64,000 bases of DNA from Mycolicibacterium sp. P9-64 (GCF_008329605.1 NZ_NPKO01000012.1:148470-212469); one strand, 5' to 3'. Numbered from the stretch's first letter, positions 8,287-17,193 are shown. A program made the numbers and translations. Notes: generated by a model not told the origin, from the sequence alone.

Positions 8287-8916
8287 TCAGATCTTTTCGC
8301 GACCGAGCCCGGAGAGGCCGGCGCTGACGGTGTCGAACGCGTTGCCGAGCGCTCCCGGCAATGACTGCGATTCGTCGGCCAGCCAGTGCCCGTACGCAGA
8401 CAGTGCGACGCCGAGCATCGTCCAGGCGACGGTCTGGGGCACCAGGTCTTCGGCCTTGGCGTCGATTCGGCGTGCCACGAACGCGGCAACCACGCCGCGC
8501 CACCCCGCATACATCGTCATCGAGTAGGCCTGCAGTGCGGCGGTCTCGAGGATGAGTCGCATGCGCTTGCGATGGATGGCGGTCTCGGCTTCGTCAAAGC
8601 TGTTGAACGCCAACAGTGCCGATCGCAGCGCGTCGCTGACGGCGGCGTCGTTGGGCACCGCGTCGAGCAGGTCGCGCATGTGGGCGAGGTAGGCATCGAA
8701 GTCGCCCCACGGGATGGCGTTCTTCGAGGAGTAGTAGCGGAACAGAGTGCGGCGGGCGATCCCGGCGGCATTCGCGACGTCGTCGACGCTGACCTCGTCG
8801 AAACCCTTGGTGGCGAACAGGTCGAGCGCGACTTCGGTGATGTGATCCTGCGTGGTCGAGCGGCGCCGTCCCACGCGCGGGCTAGGGAGGCTCCGCCTGC
8901 CCTGATCACCAAGCAT
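8287..8916 (-). CDS. mftR: TetR-family regulator of the mycofactocin locus (MftR)
   Basis: A 209-residue TetR-family protein. Its N-terminal helix-turn-helix (about residues 25-70) contains VSVDDVANAAGIARRTLFRYYSSKNAI. An all-helical ligand-binding domain follows. It is divergently transcribed from mftA, the standard position of MftR, which is described as an acyl-CoA-responsive repressor of the mft operon. The ATG at 8916 (MLGDQGRR) is preceded by GGAAGGG at a good distance; in-frame codons further upstream would intrude on the shared promoter region. Confidence 0.9.
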   Translation of the reverse strand: MLGDQGRRSLPSPRVGRRRSTTQDHITEVALDLFATKGFDEVSVDDVANAAGIARRTLFRYYSSKNAIPWGDFDAYLAHMRDLLDAVPNDAAVSDALRSALLAFNSFDEAETAIHRKRMRLILETAALQAYSMTMYAGWRGVVAAFVARRIDAKAEDLVPQTVAWTMLGVALSAYGHWLADESQSLPGALGNAFDTVSAGLSGLGREKI

Positions 8917-8953
8917 GAGATCAACCCTTCCATTTAGGCACTCGATGCCATAT

Positions 8954-8966
8954 TGTGTGCGACACA
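8954..8966. promoter_or_regulatory. Candidate MftR operator (TGTGTGCGACACA)
   Basis: An inverted repeat TGTGT-GCG-ACACA lies centrally in the 92-bp gap between divergent mftR and mftA. A second partial copy (GGTCACACTTG) follows directly. It is the most symmetric element in the gap, and TetR repressors commonly bind in this position. Binding by MftR is inferred. Confidence 0.45.
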
Positions 8967-9008
8967 GGTCACACTTGTCGAGACCCACGATACGAAAGGT
9001 GAATCCCC

Positions 9009-9104
9009 ATGGAGCCGAATCAGCAGGCAGAGACCCAGGCCGAACTCGTCACAGAGACCCTCGTCGAAGAGGTGTCGATCGACGGCATGTGCGGGGTCTA
9101 CTGA
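9009..9104 (+). CDS. mftA: Mycofactocin precursor peptide MftA
   Basis: A 31-codon gene, short enough to be missed by length cut-offs. The peptide begins MEPNQQAETQ and ends IDGMCGVY. The C-terminal Val-Tyr is the part that MftC decarboxylates and crosslinks to become the cofactor core; the acidic N-terminal portion is the leader recognised by MftB. A GAAAGG ribosome site lies upstream of the ATG. mftB starts one base after the stop. This is the ribosomally made precursor of the redox cofactor mycofactocin. Confidence 0.95.
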   Translation: MEPNQQAETQAELVTETLVEEVSIDGMCGVY

Positions 9105-9105
9105 C

Positions 9106-9414
9106 GTGACGGCGCCTGCTGCTGAGGCAGTGGTGTTCGATCCCGAGCGCGGCTGGCGGTTGCACCACCAGGTGGCGGTGCGCCCCGAGCCGTTCGGGGC
9201 GCTGCTGTATCACTTTGGCACCCGCAAGCTTTCGTTCTTGAAGAACCGGACGATCGTCGACGTGGTGAAGTCGCTCGACGAACAGCCCGACGCCATCGCA
9301 GCGCTACGCGCGGCCGGTATCGACGATCAGCAGCAGGCGCCCTACCTGCACGCACTAGGTGTATTGGCCGCATCCAAGATGCTGGTCTACAAAGAAGGAA
9401 GCGTGACTCCATGA
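9106..9414 (+). CDS. mftB: Mycofactocin RiPP-recognition carrier protein MftB
   Basis: A 102-residue PqqD-like protein. The family adopts the winged-helix RRE fold that binds the MftA leader and presents the peptide to MftC. The GTG at 9106 is taken because it lies one base after the mftA stop and homology (FDPERGWRLHHQVAVRPEPFG) begins a few residues later. The frame is open further upstream but would run through mftA. The end overlaps the mftC start by ATGA. Confidence 0.92.
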   Translation: MTAPAAEAVVFDPERGWRLHHQVAVRPEPFGALLYHFGTRKLSFLKNRTIVDVVKSLDEQPDAIAALRAAGIDDQQQAPYLHALGVLAASKMLVYKEGSVTP

Positions 9415-10616
9415 CCGCACCCGCCACCGAGCGGCCAGCACCCGTACCCCGCCTGGTCGACCAGTTCGAGCTCGGCCTCGACGCACCGATCTGCCTGACG
9501 TGGGAGCTCACCTACGCATGCAACCTGTCGTGCGTGCACTGCCTGTCCTCCTCGGGCAAGCGCGATCCGCGCGAGCTGAGCACGCAGCAGTGCAAGGACA
9601 TCATCGACGAACTCGAACGCATGCAGGTGTTCTACGTGAACATCGGTGGCGGCGAACCCACTGTCCGACCGGACTTTTGGGAGCTCGTCGACTACGCGAC
9701 CGCTCATCACGTCGGGGTGAAGTTCTCCACCAACGGGGTGCGGATCAACCAGGAGGTGGCGGCGAAGCTGGCCGCCAGCGACTACGTCGACGTCCAGATC
9801 TCGCTCGACGGCGCCACGGCCGAAGTCAACGACGCCGTGCGCGGCCCCGGCTCGTTCGCCATGGCGGTCCGTGCCCTCGAGAACCTCGCCGAGGCAGGGT
9901 TCAAGGACGCGAAGATCTCCGTCGTGGTCACGCGCCACAACGTCGACCAGCTCGACGATTTCAAGACGCTGGCGGATCAGTACGGCGCTACCTTGCGCAT
10001 CACCCGGTTGCGCCCGTCCGGTCGCGGCGCCGACGTCTGGGACGAACTGCACCCGACGCCCGTCCAGCAGGTTCAGCTCTACGACTGGCTGGTTGCTCGT
10101 GGTGAGGGCGTGCTCACCGGGGACTCGTTCTTCCACCTGTCCGGCCTCGGCGAGCCGGGCGCGTTGGCGGGCCTGAACCTGTGCGGCGCGGGCCGCGTGG
10201 TGTGCCTGATCGATCCCGTCGGCGACGTCTACGCCTGCCCGTTCGCCATTCACGACACGTTCCTTGCCGGAAACATTCTGACGGACAACGGTTTCCAGGA
10301 CGTCTGGCAGAACTCGACGTTGTTCCGCGAGTTGCGCGAGCCGCAGTCAGCAGGCGCGTGCAGCGGCTGCGGACACTACGACGCGTGCCGCGGTGGCTGC
10401 ATGGCCGCCAAGTTCTTCACCGGTCTGCCGCTCGACGGACCCGACCCCGAGTGCGTGCAGGGCTACGGCGAGCCGGCCCTGGCCCTCGAACGTGACAAGC
10501 CGAAGTCCAGCGTCGACCACTCCCGCAGCGGAAAGCGCAAGACGCCGTCAGGCCCGATTCCGCTGACGCTGTTGACCGTTCCCCCCAAGAAATTCTGCAA
10601 CGAAAGTCCTGTCTGA
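9411..10616 (+). CDS. mftC: Mycofactocin radical SAM maturase MftC
   Basis: A 401-residue radical SAM/SPASM enzyme. Cys37-x3-Cys41-x2-Cys44 (CNLSCVHC) binds the SAM-cleaving 4Fe-4S cluster, and GGGEPT follows near residue 82. The C-terminal SPASM region has many cysteines (GDVYACPF, CSGCGHYDACRGGC, DPEC) for auxiliary clusters. MftC oxidatively decarboxylates the C-terminal Tyr of MftA and forms a carbon-carbon crosslink to the preceding Val. It is translationally coupled to mftB, and mftD begins 2 nt after its stop. Confidence 0.96.
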   Translation: MTAPATERPAPVPRLVDQFELGLDAPICLTWELTYACNLSCVHCLSSSGKRDPRELSTQQCKDIIDELERMQVFYVNIGGGEPTVRPDFWELVDYATAHHVGVKFSTNGVRINQEVAAKLAASDYVDVQISLDGATAEVNDAVRGPGSFAMAVRALENLAEAGFKDAKISVVVTRHNVDQLDDFKTLADQYGATLRITRLRPSGRGADVWDELHPTPVQQVQLYDWLVARGEGVLTGDSFFHLSGLGEPGALAGLNLCGAGRVVCLIDPVGDVYACPFAIHDTFLAGNILTDNGFQDVWQNSTLFRELREPQSAGACSGCGHYDACRGGCMAAKFFTGLPLDGPDPECVQGYGEPALALERDKPKSSVDHSRSGKRKTPSGPIPLTLLTVPPKKFCNESPV

Positions 10617-10618
10617 TC

Positions 10619-11812
10619 ATGGCCCGCGATACCTGGTTCGAAACAGTCGCCATCGCCCAAGAGCGCGCGAAGAAGCGGCTACCCAAGTCCGCCTACTCGT
10701 CGCTGATCTCTGCGAGCGAGAAGGGCGTGTCCGTCTCCGACAACGTCGAGGCGTTCGCGCAGCTGGGGTTCGCCCCGCACGTCATCGGCGCAACGGAGAA
10801 GCGTGAGATGGCGACAACGGTTATGGGGCAGGATATTTCATTGCCGGTCATCATCTCGCCGACCGGGGTGCAGGCGGTTCACCCGGACGGCGAGGTGGCG
10901 GTGGCCCGCGCCGCCGCAGCCCGCGGCACCGCCATGGGGCTGTCGTCCTTCGCCAGCAAGCCGATGGAAGAAGTCACCGCCGTCAACGACAAGATCTTCT
11001 TCCAGATCTACTGGCTGGGCAGTCGAGACGAGATCGCCGAGCGGGTGCAGCGTGCCAAGGATGCCGGCGCGGTCGGGATGATCGCCACGACCGACTGGAG
11101 CTTCTCGCACGGCCGCGACTGGGGGAGCCCCAAGATCCCCGAGCGCATGGACCTCAAGACGATGGTGAAGATGTCGCCGGAGGTCCTGACCAAGCCCAGG
11201 TGGCTGTGGAGCTTCGGCAAGCATCTGCGCCCACCGGACCTGCGGGTGCCGAATCAGGGCCGCCGCGGCGAGCCGGGTCCGACGTTCTTCGAGGCGTACG
11301 GCCAGTGGATGGGCACACCGCCACCCACCTGGGAGGACATCGCCTGGCTGCGCGAACAGTGGGGTGGTCCTTTCCTGCTCAAGGGCATGGTGCGGGTCGA
11401 TGACGCCAAACGCGCTGTGGACGCCGGTGTTTCGGCGATCACGGTGTCCAATCACGGTGGCAACAACCTGGATGGCACTCCGGCGGCGATCCGCTGTCTG
11501 CCCGCCATCGCCGAGGCCGTCGGCGATCAGGTGGAGGTTTTGCTGGATGGTGGCGTCCGGCGCGGCAGCGATGTCATAAAGGCACTGGCACTTGGCGCCC
11601 GCGCCGTCATGATCGGGCGGGCCTACCTATGGGGCCTCGCGGCCAACGGTCAGGCAGGGGTCGAGAACGTTCTCGACATCTTGAGCGGGGGCATCGACTC
11701 GGCACTGCGGGGCCTCGGCAAGGCGTCGATCCACGACCTGACGGCCGACGACATCCTGGTGCCCGCCGACTTCGCCCGTGCGCTCGGCGTACCCGGTGGC
11801 AAGGGCGCCTGA
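10619..11812 (+). CDS. mftD: Pre-mycofactocin synthase MftD (FMN-dependent)
   Basis: A 397-residue member of the FMN-dependent alpha-hydroxy-acid dehydrogenase family. The signature SNHGGNNLDG holds the catalytic His (residue 279). In lactate dehydrogenases this reads SNHGGRQLD, so the substrate-binding Arg is replaced by Asn, as expected for a non-lactate substrate. The FMN-phosphate region DGGVRRGSDVIKALALGA follows. MftD oxidatively deaminates the MftE product AHDP to give the redox-active pre-mycofactocin. It lies in the operon after mftC with almost no spacing. Confidence 0.95.
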   Translation: MARDTWFETVAIAQERAKKRLPKSAYSSLISASEKGVSVSDNVEAFAQLGFAPHVIGATEKREMATTVMGQDISLPVIISPTGVQAVHPDGEVAVARAAAARGTAMGLSSFASKPMEEVTAVNDKIFFQIYWLGSRDEIAERVQRAKDAGAVGMIATTDWSFSHGRDWGSPKIPERMDLKTMVKMSPEVLTKPRWLWSFGKHLRPPDLRVPNQGRRGEPGPTFFEAYGQWMGTPPPTWEDIAWLREQWGGPFLLKGMVRVDDAKRAVDAGVSAITVSNHGGNNLDGTPAAIRCLPAIAEAVGDQVEVLLDGGVRRGSDVIKALALGARAVMIGRAYLWGLAANGQAGVENVLDILSGGIDSALRGLGKASIHDLTADDILVPADFARALGVPGGKGA

Positions 11813-11888
11813 CCCGCTGGTGGCGCGACGCACGAAACGGCGTGGTACAGGCGTGGCAGACGTGGCTGACGTGGTGGTCGGCCGGGCT

Positions 11889-11905
11889 CGGATTGACGGA
11901 ATCCG
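11889..11905. promoter_or_regulatory. Inverted repeat in the mftD-mftE gap
   Basis: Arms CGGATT and AATCCG flank a 5-nt spacer in the 135-bp mftD-mftE gap, the only sizeable gap in the operon. Just upstream, CGTGG is repeated at 11841, 11852, 11861 and 11870. The element could be a processing hairpin, an attenuator or part of a secondary promoter. None of these is demonstrated. Confidence 0.3.
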
Positions 11906-11947
11906 AAATCTCGCGCAGCGCATACCCAAACAATTGGCGCACACCAG

Positions 11948-12679
11948 GTGAATTCGGCTTACCATCGGCGGGTGGCCTTCCCAAGCGAACTCGGGAACTC
12001 GACGACGAGACAGCTGCGTAGTCTGTCGCCCGCGTTGATTATCCCGCTCGGTTCCACTGAGCAACACGGGCCGCATTTGCCGTTGGATACGGACACCCGC
12101 ATCGCGACGGCCGTTGCTAAATCGGTCGCCGGACGCCTTGGCGAGGACTGGATGCTCGCGCCCGCGGTGGCCTACGGTGCGAGCGGTGAGCACGAGGGAT
12201 TCCCCGGCACGGTGTCGATCGGTACCGCTGCCCTGCGACTTCTGCTGATCGAGTACGGTCGGTCGGCCTGCCAGTGGGCGTCGCGGCTGGTGTTCGTCAA
12301 CGGTCACGGCGGGAACGTGCAAGCCGTTGCTGAGGCGACGGCGTTGCTGCGTGAGGAGGGCCGCGACGCCGGGTGGTGCCCGTGCTCGGTGCCCGACGGA
12401 GACGCGCACGCCGGCCATACTGAAACGTCTGTATTGCTCCATATTTCACCTGAACTCGTGTGGACCGACGCATGCGTGCCCGGTAACGCGGCCCCGCTGA
12501 CGGAGCTGATCGGTCCGATGCGTCGGGGAGGTATCGTCGCGGTCAGCCCCGTCGGCGTCCTGGGGGACCCGACCACGGCGTCGGCCGCCGAGGGGGCACG
12601 TCTCTTCGCTGAGATGGTCGATGGGAGCGTGCGCCGGGTCCAGGCTTGGAATCCGGATGGCGGGGGGATGCTGAGGTGA
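11948..12679 (+). CDS. mftE: Mycofactocin peptidase MftE (creatininase family)
   Basis: A 243-residue creatininase-fold metallopeptidase. The metal and active-site motifs STEQHGPHLPLDTDT (near residue 35), GEHEGFPGT and NGHGGN are all present. MftE cleaves MftC-modified MftA to release the crosslinked Val-Tyr fragment (AHDP). The GTG at 11948 is chosen because homology (NSAYHRRV) starts at once; a second in-frame GTG lies at 11972. The stop overlaps the mftF start (GTGA). Confidence 0.93.
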   Translation: MNSAYHRRVAFPSELGNSTTRQLRSLSPALIIPLGSTEQHGPHLPLDTDTRIATAVAKSVAGRLGEDWMLAPAVAYGASGEHEGFPGTVSIGTAALRLLLIEYGRSACQWASRLVFVNGHGGNVQAVAEATALLREEGRDAGWCPCSVPDGDAHAGHTETSVLLHISPELVWTDACVPGNAAPLTELIGPMRRGGIVAVSPVGVLGDPTTASAAEGARLFAEMVDGSVRRVQAWNPDGGGMLR

Positions 12680-14088
12680 ACGGACCGCGACTACCCGATG
12701 GGTTCGCCGTGCAGGTGGACAGGCGGGTCAAGGTGCTTGGCGAGGGCGCGGCCCTTCTTGGCGGGTCGCCGACCCGCCTGCTGCGGCTGGCGCCTGCGGC
12801 GCAGACGATGCTCGCCGACGGGCGCCTCGAGGTGCACGACGCGCAGAGTGCACAGCTCGCCCGCACGCTACTCGATGCCACCGTCGCCCATCCCCGGCCG
12901 GCCAGCGGGCCGTCCCACCGCGACGTGACCGTCATCATCCCGGTGCGCGACAACGCATTTGGGCTCGCCCGCCTGGTGCGCGCGCTGCGCGGCATGCGGG
13001 TCGTGGTGGTGGACGACGGCTCGGTTCTGCCGGTCGGGGCCGAGGACTTCGATGGCACGTTCTGCAACGTGACGGTGCTCCGGCACGACAGGAGCAAGGG
13101 CCCGTCGGCCGCCCGCAACACGGGTCTGGCCGCGTGTGAGACCGACTTCGTCGCCTTCCTGGACTCCGACGTGGTGCCGCGCCGCGGTTGGCTGGAGGCG
13201 CTGCTCGGGCACTTCTGCGACCCCAGCGTCGCGCTGGTGGCCCCGCGCATCGTCGGTCTGCAGGAGCCGGAGAACCTGGTGGCCCGCTACGAGGCGGTGC
13301 GGTCGTCGTTGGACCTCGGGCACCGGGAGGCCCCGGTGGTTCCCTACGGGACGGTGTCCTACGTGCCCAGTGCGGCCATCATTTGCCGTCGTACGGCGCT
13401 CAAGGAGGTCGGTGGGTTCGACGAGACGCTCAAGTCGGGCGAGGACGTCGATCTGTGCTGGCGATTCATCGAGGCGGGTGCCAGGCTGCGCTACGAGCCC
13501 ATCGCCCTCGTCGGCCATGATCACCGCACCCAACTTCGGGAATGGTTCGCACGCAAGGCATTCTATGGAACGTCGGCCGCACCGCTGTCCGTTCGTCACC
13601 CCGGCAAGACGGCGCCGCTGGTGATCTCGGGGTGGACGCTGCTTGCGTGGACTCTGATGGCGATGGGGTCGGGCTTCGGCTACCTCGCCTCGACGGTCGT
13701 CGCCGGGATGACGGGGCGCAGGATCGCGCAGTCGCTGAGCGTGGTGAACACCGAACCCACGGAGGTTGCGGCGCTCGCCGCCAAGGGCCTGTGGTCGGCA
13801 GCCCTTCAGCTGGCCTCTGCGATCTGTCGGCACTACTGGCCCATCGCGCTCATCGCCGCGGTGTTCTTCCGCCGCTGTCGCCACCTGGTGCTGATCGCCG
13901 CGGTCCTCGACGGCGTCGTCGACTGGATCACCCGCAACCGCACCGCCGACGACGAGGTCAAGCGGGTCGGGCTGCCTGCCTATCTCCTGCTCAAGCGGCT
14001 CGACGACATCGCCTACGGTCTCGGGCTGTGGCAGGGCGTCGTGCGGGAGCGCAACCTCGGCGCCCTCAAACCGCAGATTCGGACCTGA
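12676..14088 (+). CDS. mftF: Mycofactocin glycosyltransferase MftF
   Basis: A 470-residue family 2 glycosyltransferase. The first 85 or so residues are MftF-specific. The GT-A domain follows, with VTVIIPVRDN, VVVDDGS, FLDSDVVPRRGW (the DxD motif) and GEDVDLCWRF. Hydrophobic segments occur near 310-335 and 380-405, suggesting membrane attachment. MftF adds the beta-1,4-linked glucose chain to pre-mycofactocin. The GTG at 12676 overlaps the mftE stop; an in-frame ATG at 12646 lies inside mftE and is unlikely. Confidence 0.93.
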   Translation: MNGPRLPDGFAVQVDRRVKVLGEGAALLGGSPTRLLRLAPAAQTMLADGRLEVHDAQSAQLARTLLDATVAHPRPASGPSHRDVTVIIPVRDNAFGLARLVRALRGMRVVVVDDGSVLPVGAEDFDGTFCNVTVLRHDRSKGPSAARNTGLAACETDFVAFLDSDVVPRRGWLEALLGHFCDPSVALVAPRIVGLQEPENLVARYEAVRSSLDLGHREAPVVPYGTVSYVPSAAIICRRTALKEVGGFDETLKSGEDVDLCWRFIEAGARLRYEPIALVGHDHRTQLREWFARKAFYGTSAAPLSVRHPGKTAPLVISGWTLLAWTLMAMGSGFGYLASTVVAGMTGRRIAQSLSVVNTEPTEVAALAAKGLWSAALQLASAICRHYWPIALIAAVFFRRCRHLVLIAAVLDGVVDWITRNRTADDEVKRVGLPAYLLLKRLDDIAYGLGLWQGVVRERNLGALKPQIRT

Positions 14089-14096
14089 CGCCCATT

Positions 14097-15524
14097 TTGC
14101 CCGATGTCCTCATAGTCGGTGCCGGCAGTGCTGGTTGCGTTCTGGCTGAACGGCTTTCACGGGATCCCGATTGCCGGGTGACGGTGGTCGAGGGGGGCCC
14201 AGGGCTGTCCGATCCCGCCGTGATGGAGCAGATCAGTGATGGCCTGCGGCTGCCGATCGGCGACGCCAGCTCCGTGGTGCGGCGCTACTCGACCTCGCTG
14301 ACCGACTCGCCGAGACGCACTGCGGTCATCACCAGGGGCTCGGTGGTCGGTGGTTCCGGTGCGGTGAACGGCGGCTACTTCTGCCGCGGCCTGCCGACCG
14401 ACTTCGACTCCTGGAACCTGACCGGCTGGTCATGGGACGACGTGTTGCCGCACTACGTGGCGATCGAGACGGACCTGGACTTCGACGGGCCGTTGCACGG
14501 TGCGGACGGCCCGATGATCATCCGCCGTGTCGCCGAATTGGAAGTGGGAGCAGCATCTTTCGTCCAAGCGGCCCGCAGCCTCGGCTACGGCTGGATCGAC
14601 GACTTCAACGGCTCGACCCCACACGGGCCACTACCGCCAGGCGTCGGCGCGGTGCCGCTGAACATCGACGGCGGCACCCGTGTCGGGCCGGGTGGCGCAT
14701 TCCTGGCACCCGCACTGGGCAGGCCGAACCTCTCCGTGCTCGCCAGCACGCGCGTCAGGCGCGTGAGGGTCTCCGGTGGTCGCGCCACCGGCGTCGAGTG
14801 CGACGGCCCGTCGGGCAAGGCGTACTTGAGCGCCGACCGAATCGTGTTGTCAGCAGGTGCAATTGGGTCAGCTCATCTGTTGATGGTGTCCGGTATCGGG
14901 CCCGCGGCGGGGCTGAAGGCCGCGGGAGTCGAGGTGCTAGTGGACCTGCCGGTGGGAACGGCGACGGCCGATCACCCGGAGTGGGTGCTGCCGGTGGACT
15001 GGCCCGCGACCCCCGGACGGCCGCCGCTGGAGGCGATGCTCACCACGGCCGACGGGTTGGAGATCAGGTCCTACACGACGGGGTTCGCGGCCATGACCGG
15101 CAGCGGCGATTCCGACCCGGCCGACCGGCCGCACCTCGGCGTCACGCTGATGCGCCCACGGTCGCGCGGTCGGGTGAGGCTGGCGTCGGCGGATGATTCG
15201 GTGCCTCCGGTGATCGAGCACCGTTACGACAGCGAACCCGCTGACGTCACCGCCCTCGAGGCGGGCGCGGACCTGGCGCACGAGTTGGCGGGCGCGGGAT
15301 ACGAAGTGCGTGAGTCGTTTTGGTCGACGTCACAGCATTTGTGCGGAACGGTGCCGATGGGCGCCGACGAGAACGCCTCGGCGCTGGATCCGCAGTGTCG
15401 GGTGCGCGGCGTGGATGGCCTCTGGGTGATCGACGGGTCGATCATGCCGTCGATCACCAGCCGCGGTCCGCACGCGACCATCGTCATGATCGGGCACCGC
15501 GCGGCCGAGTTCGTGGTCAGCTGA
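14097..15524 (+). CDS. mftG: Mycofactocin-associated GMC dehydrogenase MftG
   Basis: A 475-residue GMC-family flavoprotein. It has an N-terminal FAD motif DVLIVGAGSAGCVLAERLSR, the GGSGAVNGGYFCRG motif near 85, a catalytic-region HLCGTVPMG, and a C-terminal FAD-contact segment with DGSIMPSITSRGPHATIVMIG. MftG is reported to oxidise mycofactocinol and pass electrons to the respiratory chain. Start choice is uncertain: TTG at 14097 is 8 nt after the mftF stop, and the only earlier in-frame starts lie inside mftF. The 3' end overlaps the convergent MFS gene by 8 bp. Confidence 0.92.
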   Translation: MPDVLIVGAGSAGCVLAERLSRDPDCRVTVVEGGPGLSDPAVMEQISDGLRLPIGDASSVVRRYSTSLTDSPRRTAVITRGSVVGGSGAVNGGYFCRGLPTDFDSWNLTGWSWDDVLPHYVAIETDLDFDGPLHGADGPMIIRRVAELEVGAASFVQAARSLGYGWIDDFNGSTPHGPLPPGVGAVPLNIDGGTRVGPGGAFLAPALGRPNLSVLASTRVRRVRVSGGRATGVECDGPSGKAYLSADRIVLSAGAIGSAHLLMVSGIGPAAGLKAAGVEVLVDLPVGTATADHPEWVLPVDWPATPGRPPLEAMLTTADGLEIRSYTTGFAAMTGSGDSDPADRPHLGVTLMRPRSRGRVRLASADDSVPPVIEHRYDSEPADVTALEAGADLAHELAGAGYEVRESFWSTSQHLCGTVPMGADENASALDPQCRVRGVDGLWVIDGSIMPSITSRGPHATIVMIGHRAAEFVVS

Positions 15525-17127
15525 CCCGGTGCCGGGCCACGGCCCCAGCGCGGCGACGCAGAAGGAGGCGCCGTACGACGCGCATCTGTCTTCCGTCGCG
15601 GCCCGGCGACCAGATCGCGACGAAGACCGCGGCCACGGCGATCACGATCGCCAGAACGAGAAGCGACGCATCCATCGCGTCCAGGAACGCGCTCTGTGCC
15701 AGCTCGGCAAGCCGTGGCCCCTCCGGCCCGATCCGAGTCGAGACGGCGAGGGCCTCGGCGAGCGATCCGGTCGCGGAGTCGCGCACCTGCTCGGGGAACG
15801 GCGCGAGCGTCGGCGCGAGGCTGTTGGTGTACTGGGCGGCGAGGATCGACCCCGCGACCGCGATGCCCAGCGCGGCGCCCACTTCTCGCGTGGCGTCGTT
15901 CACCGCCGATGCGACACCCTGCTTCTCGTTCGGTACCGCACTCATGATGGCCGAAGTAGCTGGGGCCGTGCACAATCCGACACCGCTGCTGACAATGAGA
16001 AGCAGCCAGGTCAGGTCGAGGTACGACGATCCCACGTCGAGGGTGCGCATGCTGACCAAGCCGCCGGCCACGATCAAGAGCCCCGCCGACACCGTCACCC
16101 CTAGCCCCAATCTAGGGAGGTACCAGCGCGAGGTCACGCTGAGCGCGACGATCGGCGCCACCAGTGGAGACAGCGCCAGCGCGGTCTGCAGCGGGCTGTA
16201 CCCCATGACCAACTGGATGTACTGCATGACGACGAAGAAGAAGCCGAAGTTCGCAAAGAACAGGAACGTCACGCCGACGGCACCGGTCGCGAAGTCCGGC
16301 CTGGAGAACAACCGGACGTCCAAGAGCGGCAACCGTTGGCGCAACTCGACCACCGTGAATGCCGCCGCCAACGCCAGGCCCGCCGCCATGGGCGCCCAGA
16401 CGGCGACGTCGGCCCATCCGCGTGCCGGCGCCTCGATGACGCCGAATACGAAGGCCGCCATGCCCGTTCCGATGAGCGCCGCACCCGCCCAGTCCAGTGG
16501 CGCGGCATTGTCGTCCCGTGATGATGACACCGTGCAGGCAAGCGTGAACAGCACAGCGCCCGCGCCCGCGAGTGCCCAGAAGATCGACTGCCACGACCAG
16601 AAGTGCAGCAGGGTTCCCGTTGCCAGGAAGCCGACGACGGCACCGGAGCCTGCGACGCCTGCCCAGATCCCCACCGCCTTCGTGCGTTCGGCCTTCGGGT
16701 ATGCGGCGGTCAGCAGTGACAGCGTCGCGGGCATGACGAACGCCGCGCCCGCCCCGGCGGCCGCCCTGGCGACGATCAGTTGCACGGGGCTGTCGAGGAA
16801 CGTCGGGACGAGTGAGGCGAGTGTGAAGATCGCAAGACCGATGAGAAGGGCTCCCCGCCTGCCGTATCGGTCGCCGATTGCGCCGGCGGGCAACAGCATG
16901 CAGGCCAGGGCCAGGGTGTAGCCGTCGACGATCCACGTCAGCTGAGACTGGGTGGCCGACGTCTCCCTGGCGAGATCTGGCAACGCGGCGTTGAGCGCCA
17001 CCATCGACGAGATGACCAGCGAGACGCCAAGACAGGCGACCACGAGCAACCAGGCGCGCGCACGCTTGGACAGGAGGGCGAGGCCCGGGTCGATATCCTG
17101 GTCGGACGGGACGAGGGTGTCGACCAT
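15517..17127 (-). CDS. MFS drug exporter, DHA2 (14-TM) type
   Basis: A 536-residue, highly hydrophobic major facilitator superfamily protein. It has the motif GDRYGRRGALL between helices 2 and 3 and about 14 hydrophobic segments, as in EmrB/QacA proton-coupled exporters. It is divergent from a TetR regulator with an inverted repeat between them, the usual arrangement for an inducible exporter. The C-terminal tail is Arg-rich. Its substrate is unknown. Convergent overlap with mftG does not by itself imply a link to mycofactocin. Confidence 0.88.
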   Translation of the reverse strand: MVDTLVPSDQDIDPGLALLSKRARAWLLVVACLGVSLVISSMVALNAALPDLARETSATQSQLTWIVDGYTLALACMLLPAGAIGDRYGRRGALLIGLAIFTLASLVPTFLDSPVQLIVARAAAGAGAAFVMPATLSLLTAAYPKAERTKAVGIWAGVAGSGAVVGFLATGTLLHFWSWQSIFWALAGAGAVLFTLACTVSSSRDDNAAPLDWAGAALIGTGMAAFVFGVIEAPARGWADVAVWAPMAAGLALAAAFTVVELRQRLPLLDVRLFSRPDFATGAVGVTFLFFANFGFFFVVMQYIQLVMGYSPLQTALALSPLVAPIVALSVTSRWYLPRLGLGVTVSAGLLIVAGGLVSMRTLDVGSSYLDLTWLLLIVSSGVGLCTAPATSAIMSAVPNEKQGVASAVNDATREVGAALGIAVAGSILAAQYTNSLAPTLAPFPEQVRDSATGSLAEALAVSTRIGPEGPRLAELAQSAFLDAMDASLLVLAIVIAVAAVFVAIWSPGRDGRQMRVVRRLLLRRRAGAVARHRVS

Positions 17128-17158
17128 GGTCGCCGCGCTCCTTCGATGGGATATTTTT

Positions 17159-17193
17159 GAGACTAACAGTCTTGGTGCGGGACCGATAGTCTC
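17159..17193. promoter_or_regulatory. Inverted-repeat operator between MFS exporter and TetR gene
   Basis: GAGACTA (17159-17165) and TAGTCTC (17187-17193) form a perfect 7-bp inverted repeat. Inside it, AGACT-AAC-AGTCT (17160-17172) forms a tighter palindrome. The element lies in the 98-bp divergent gap and is a good candidate TetR binding site. Confidence 0.5.

Noticed and set aside
8953..9105. N-terminal extension of mftB reading through the mftA region
   Set aside because: It would overlap mftA in another frame; the GTG at 9106 directly after the mftA stop gives the family-length protein.
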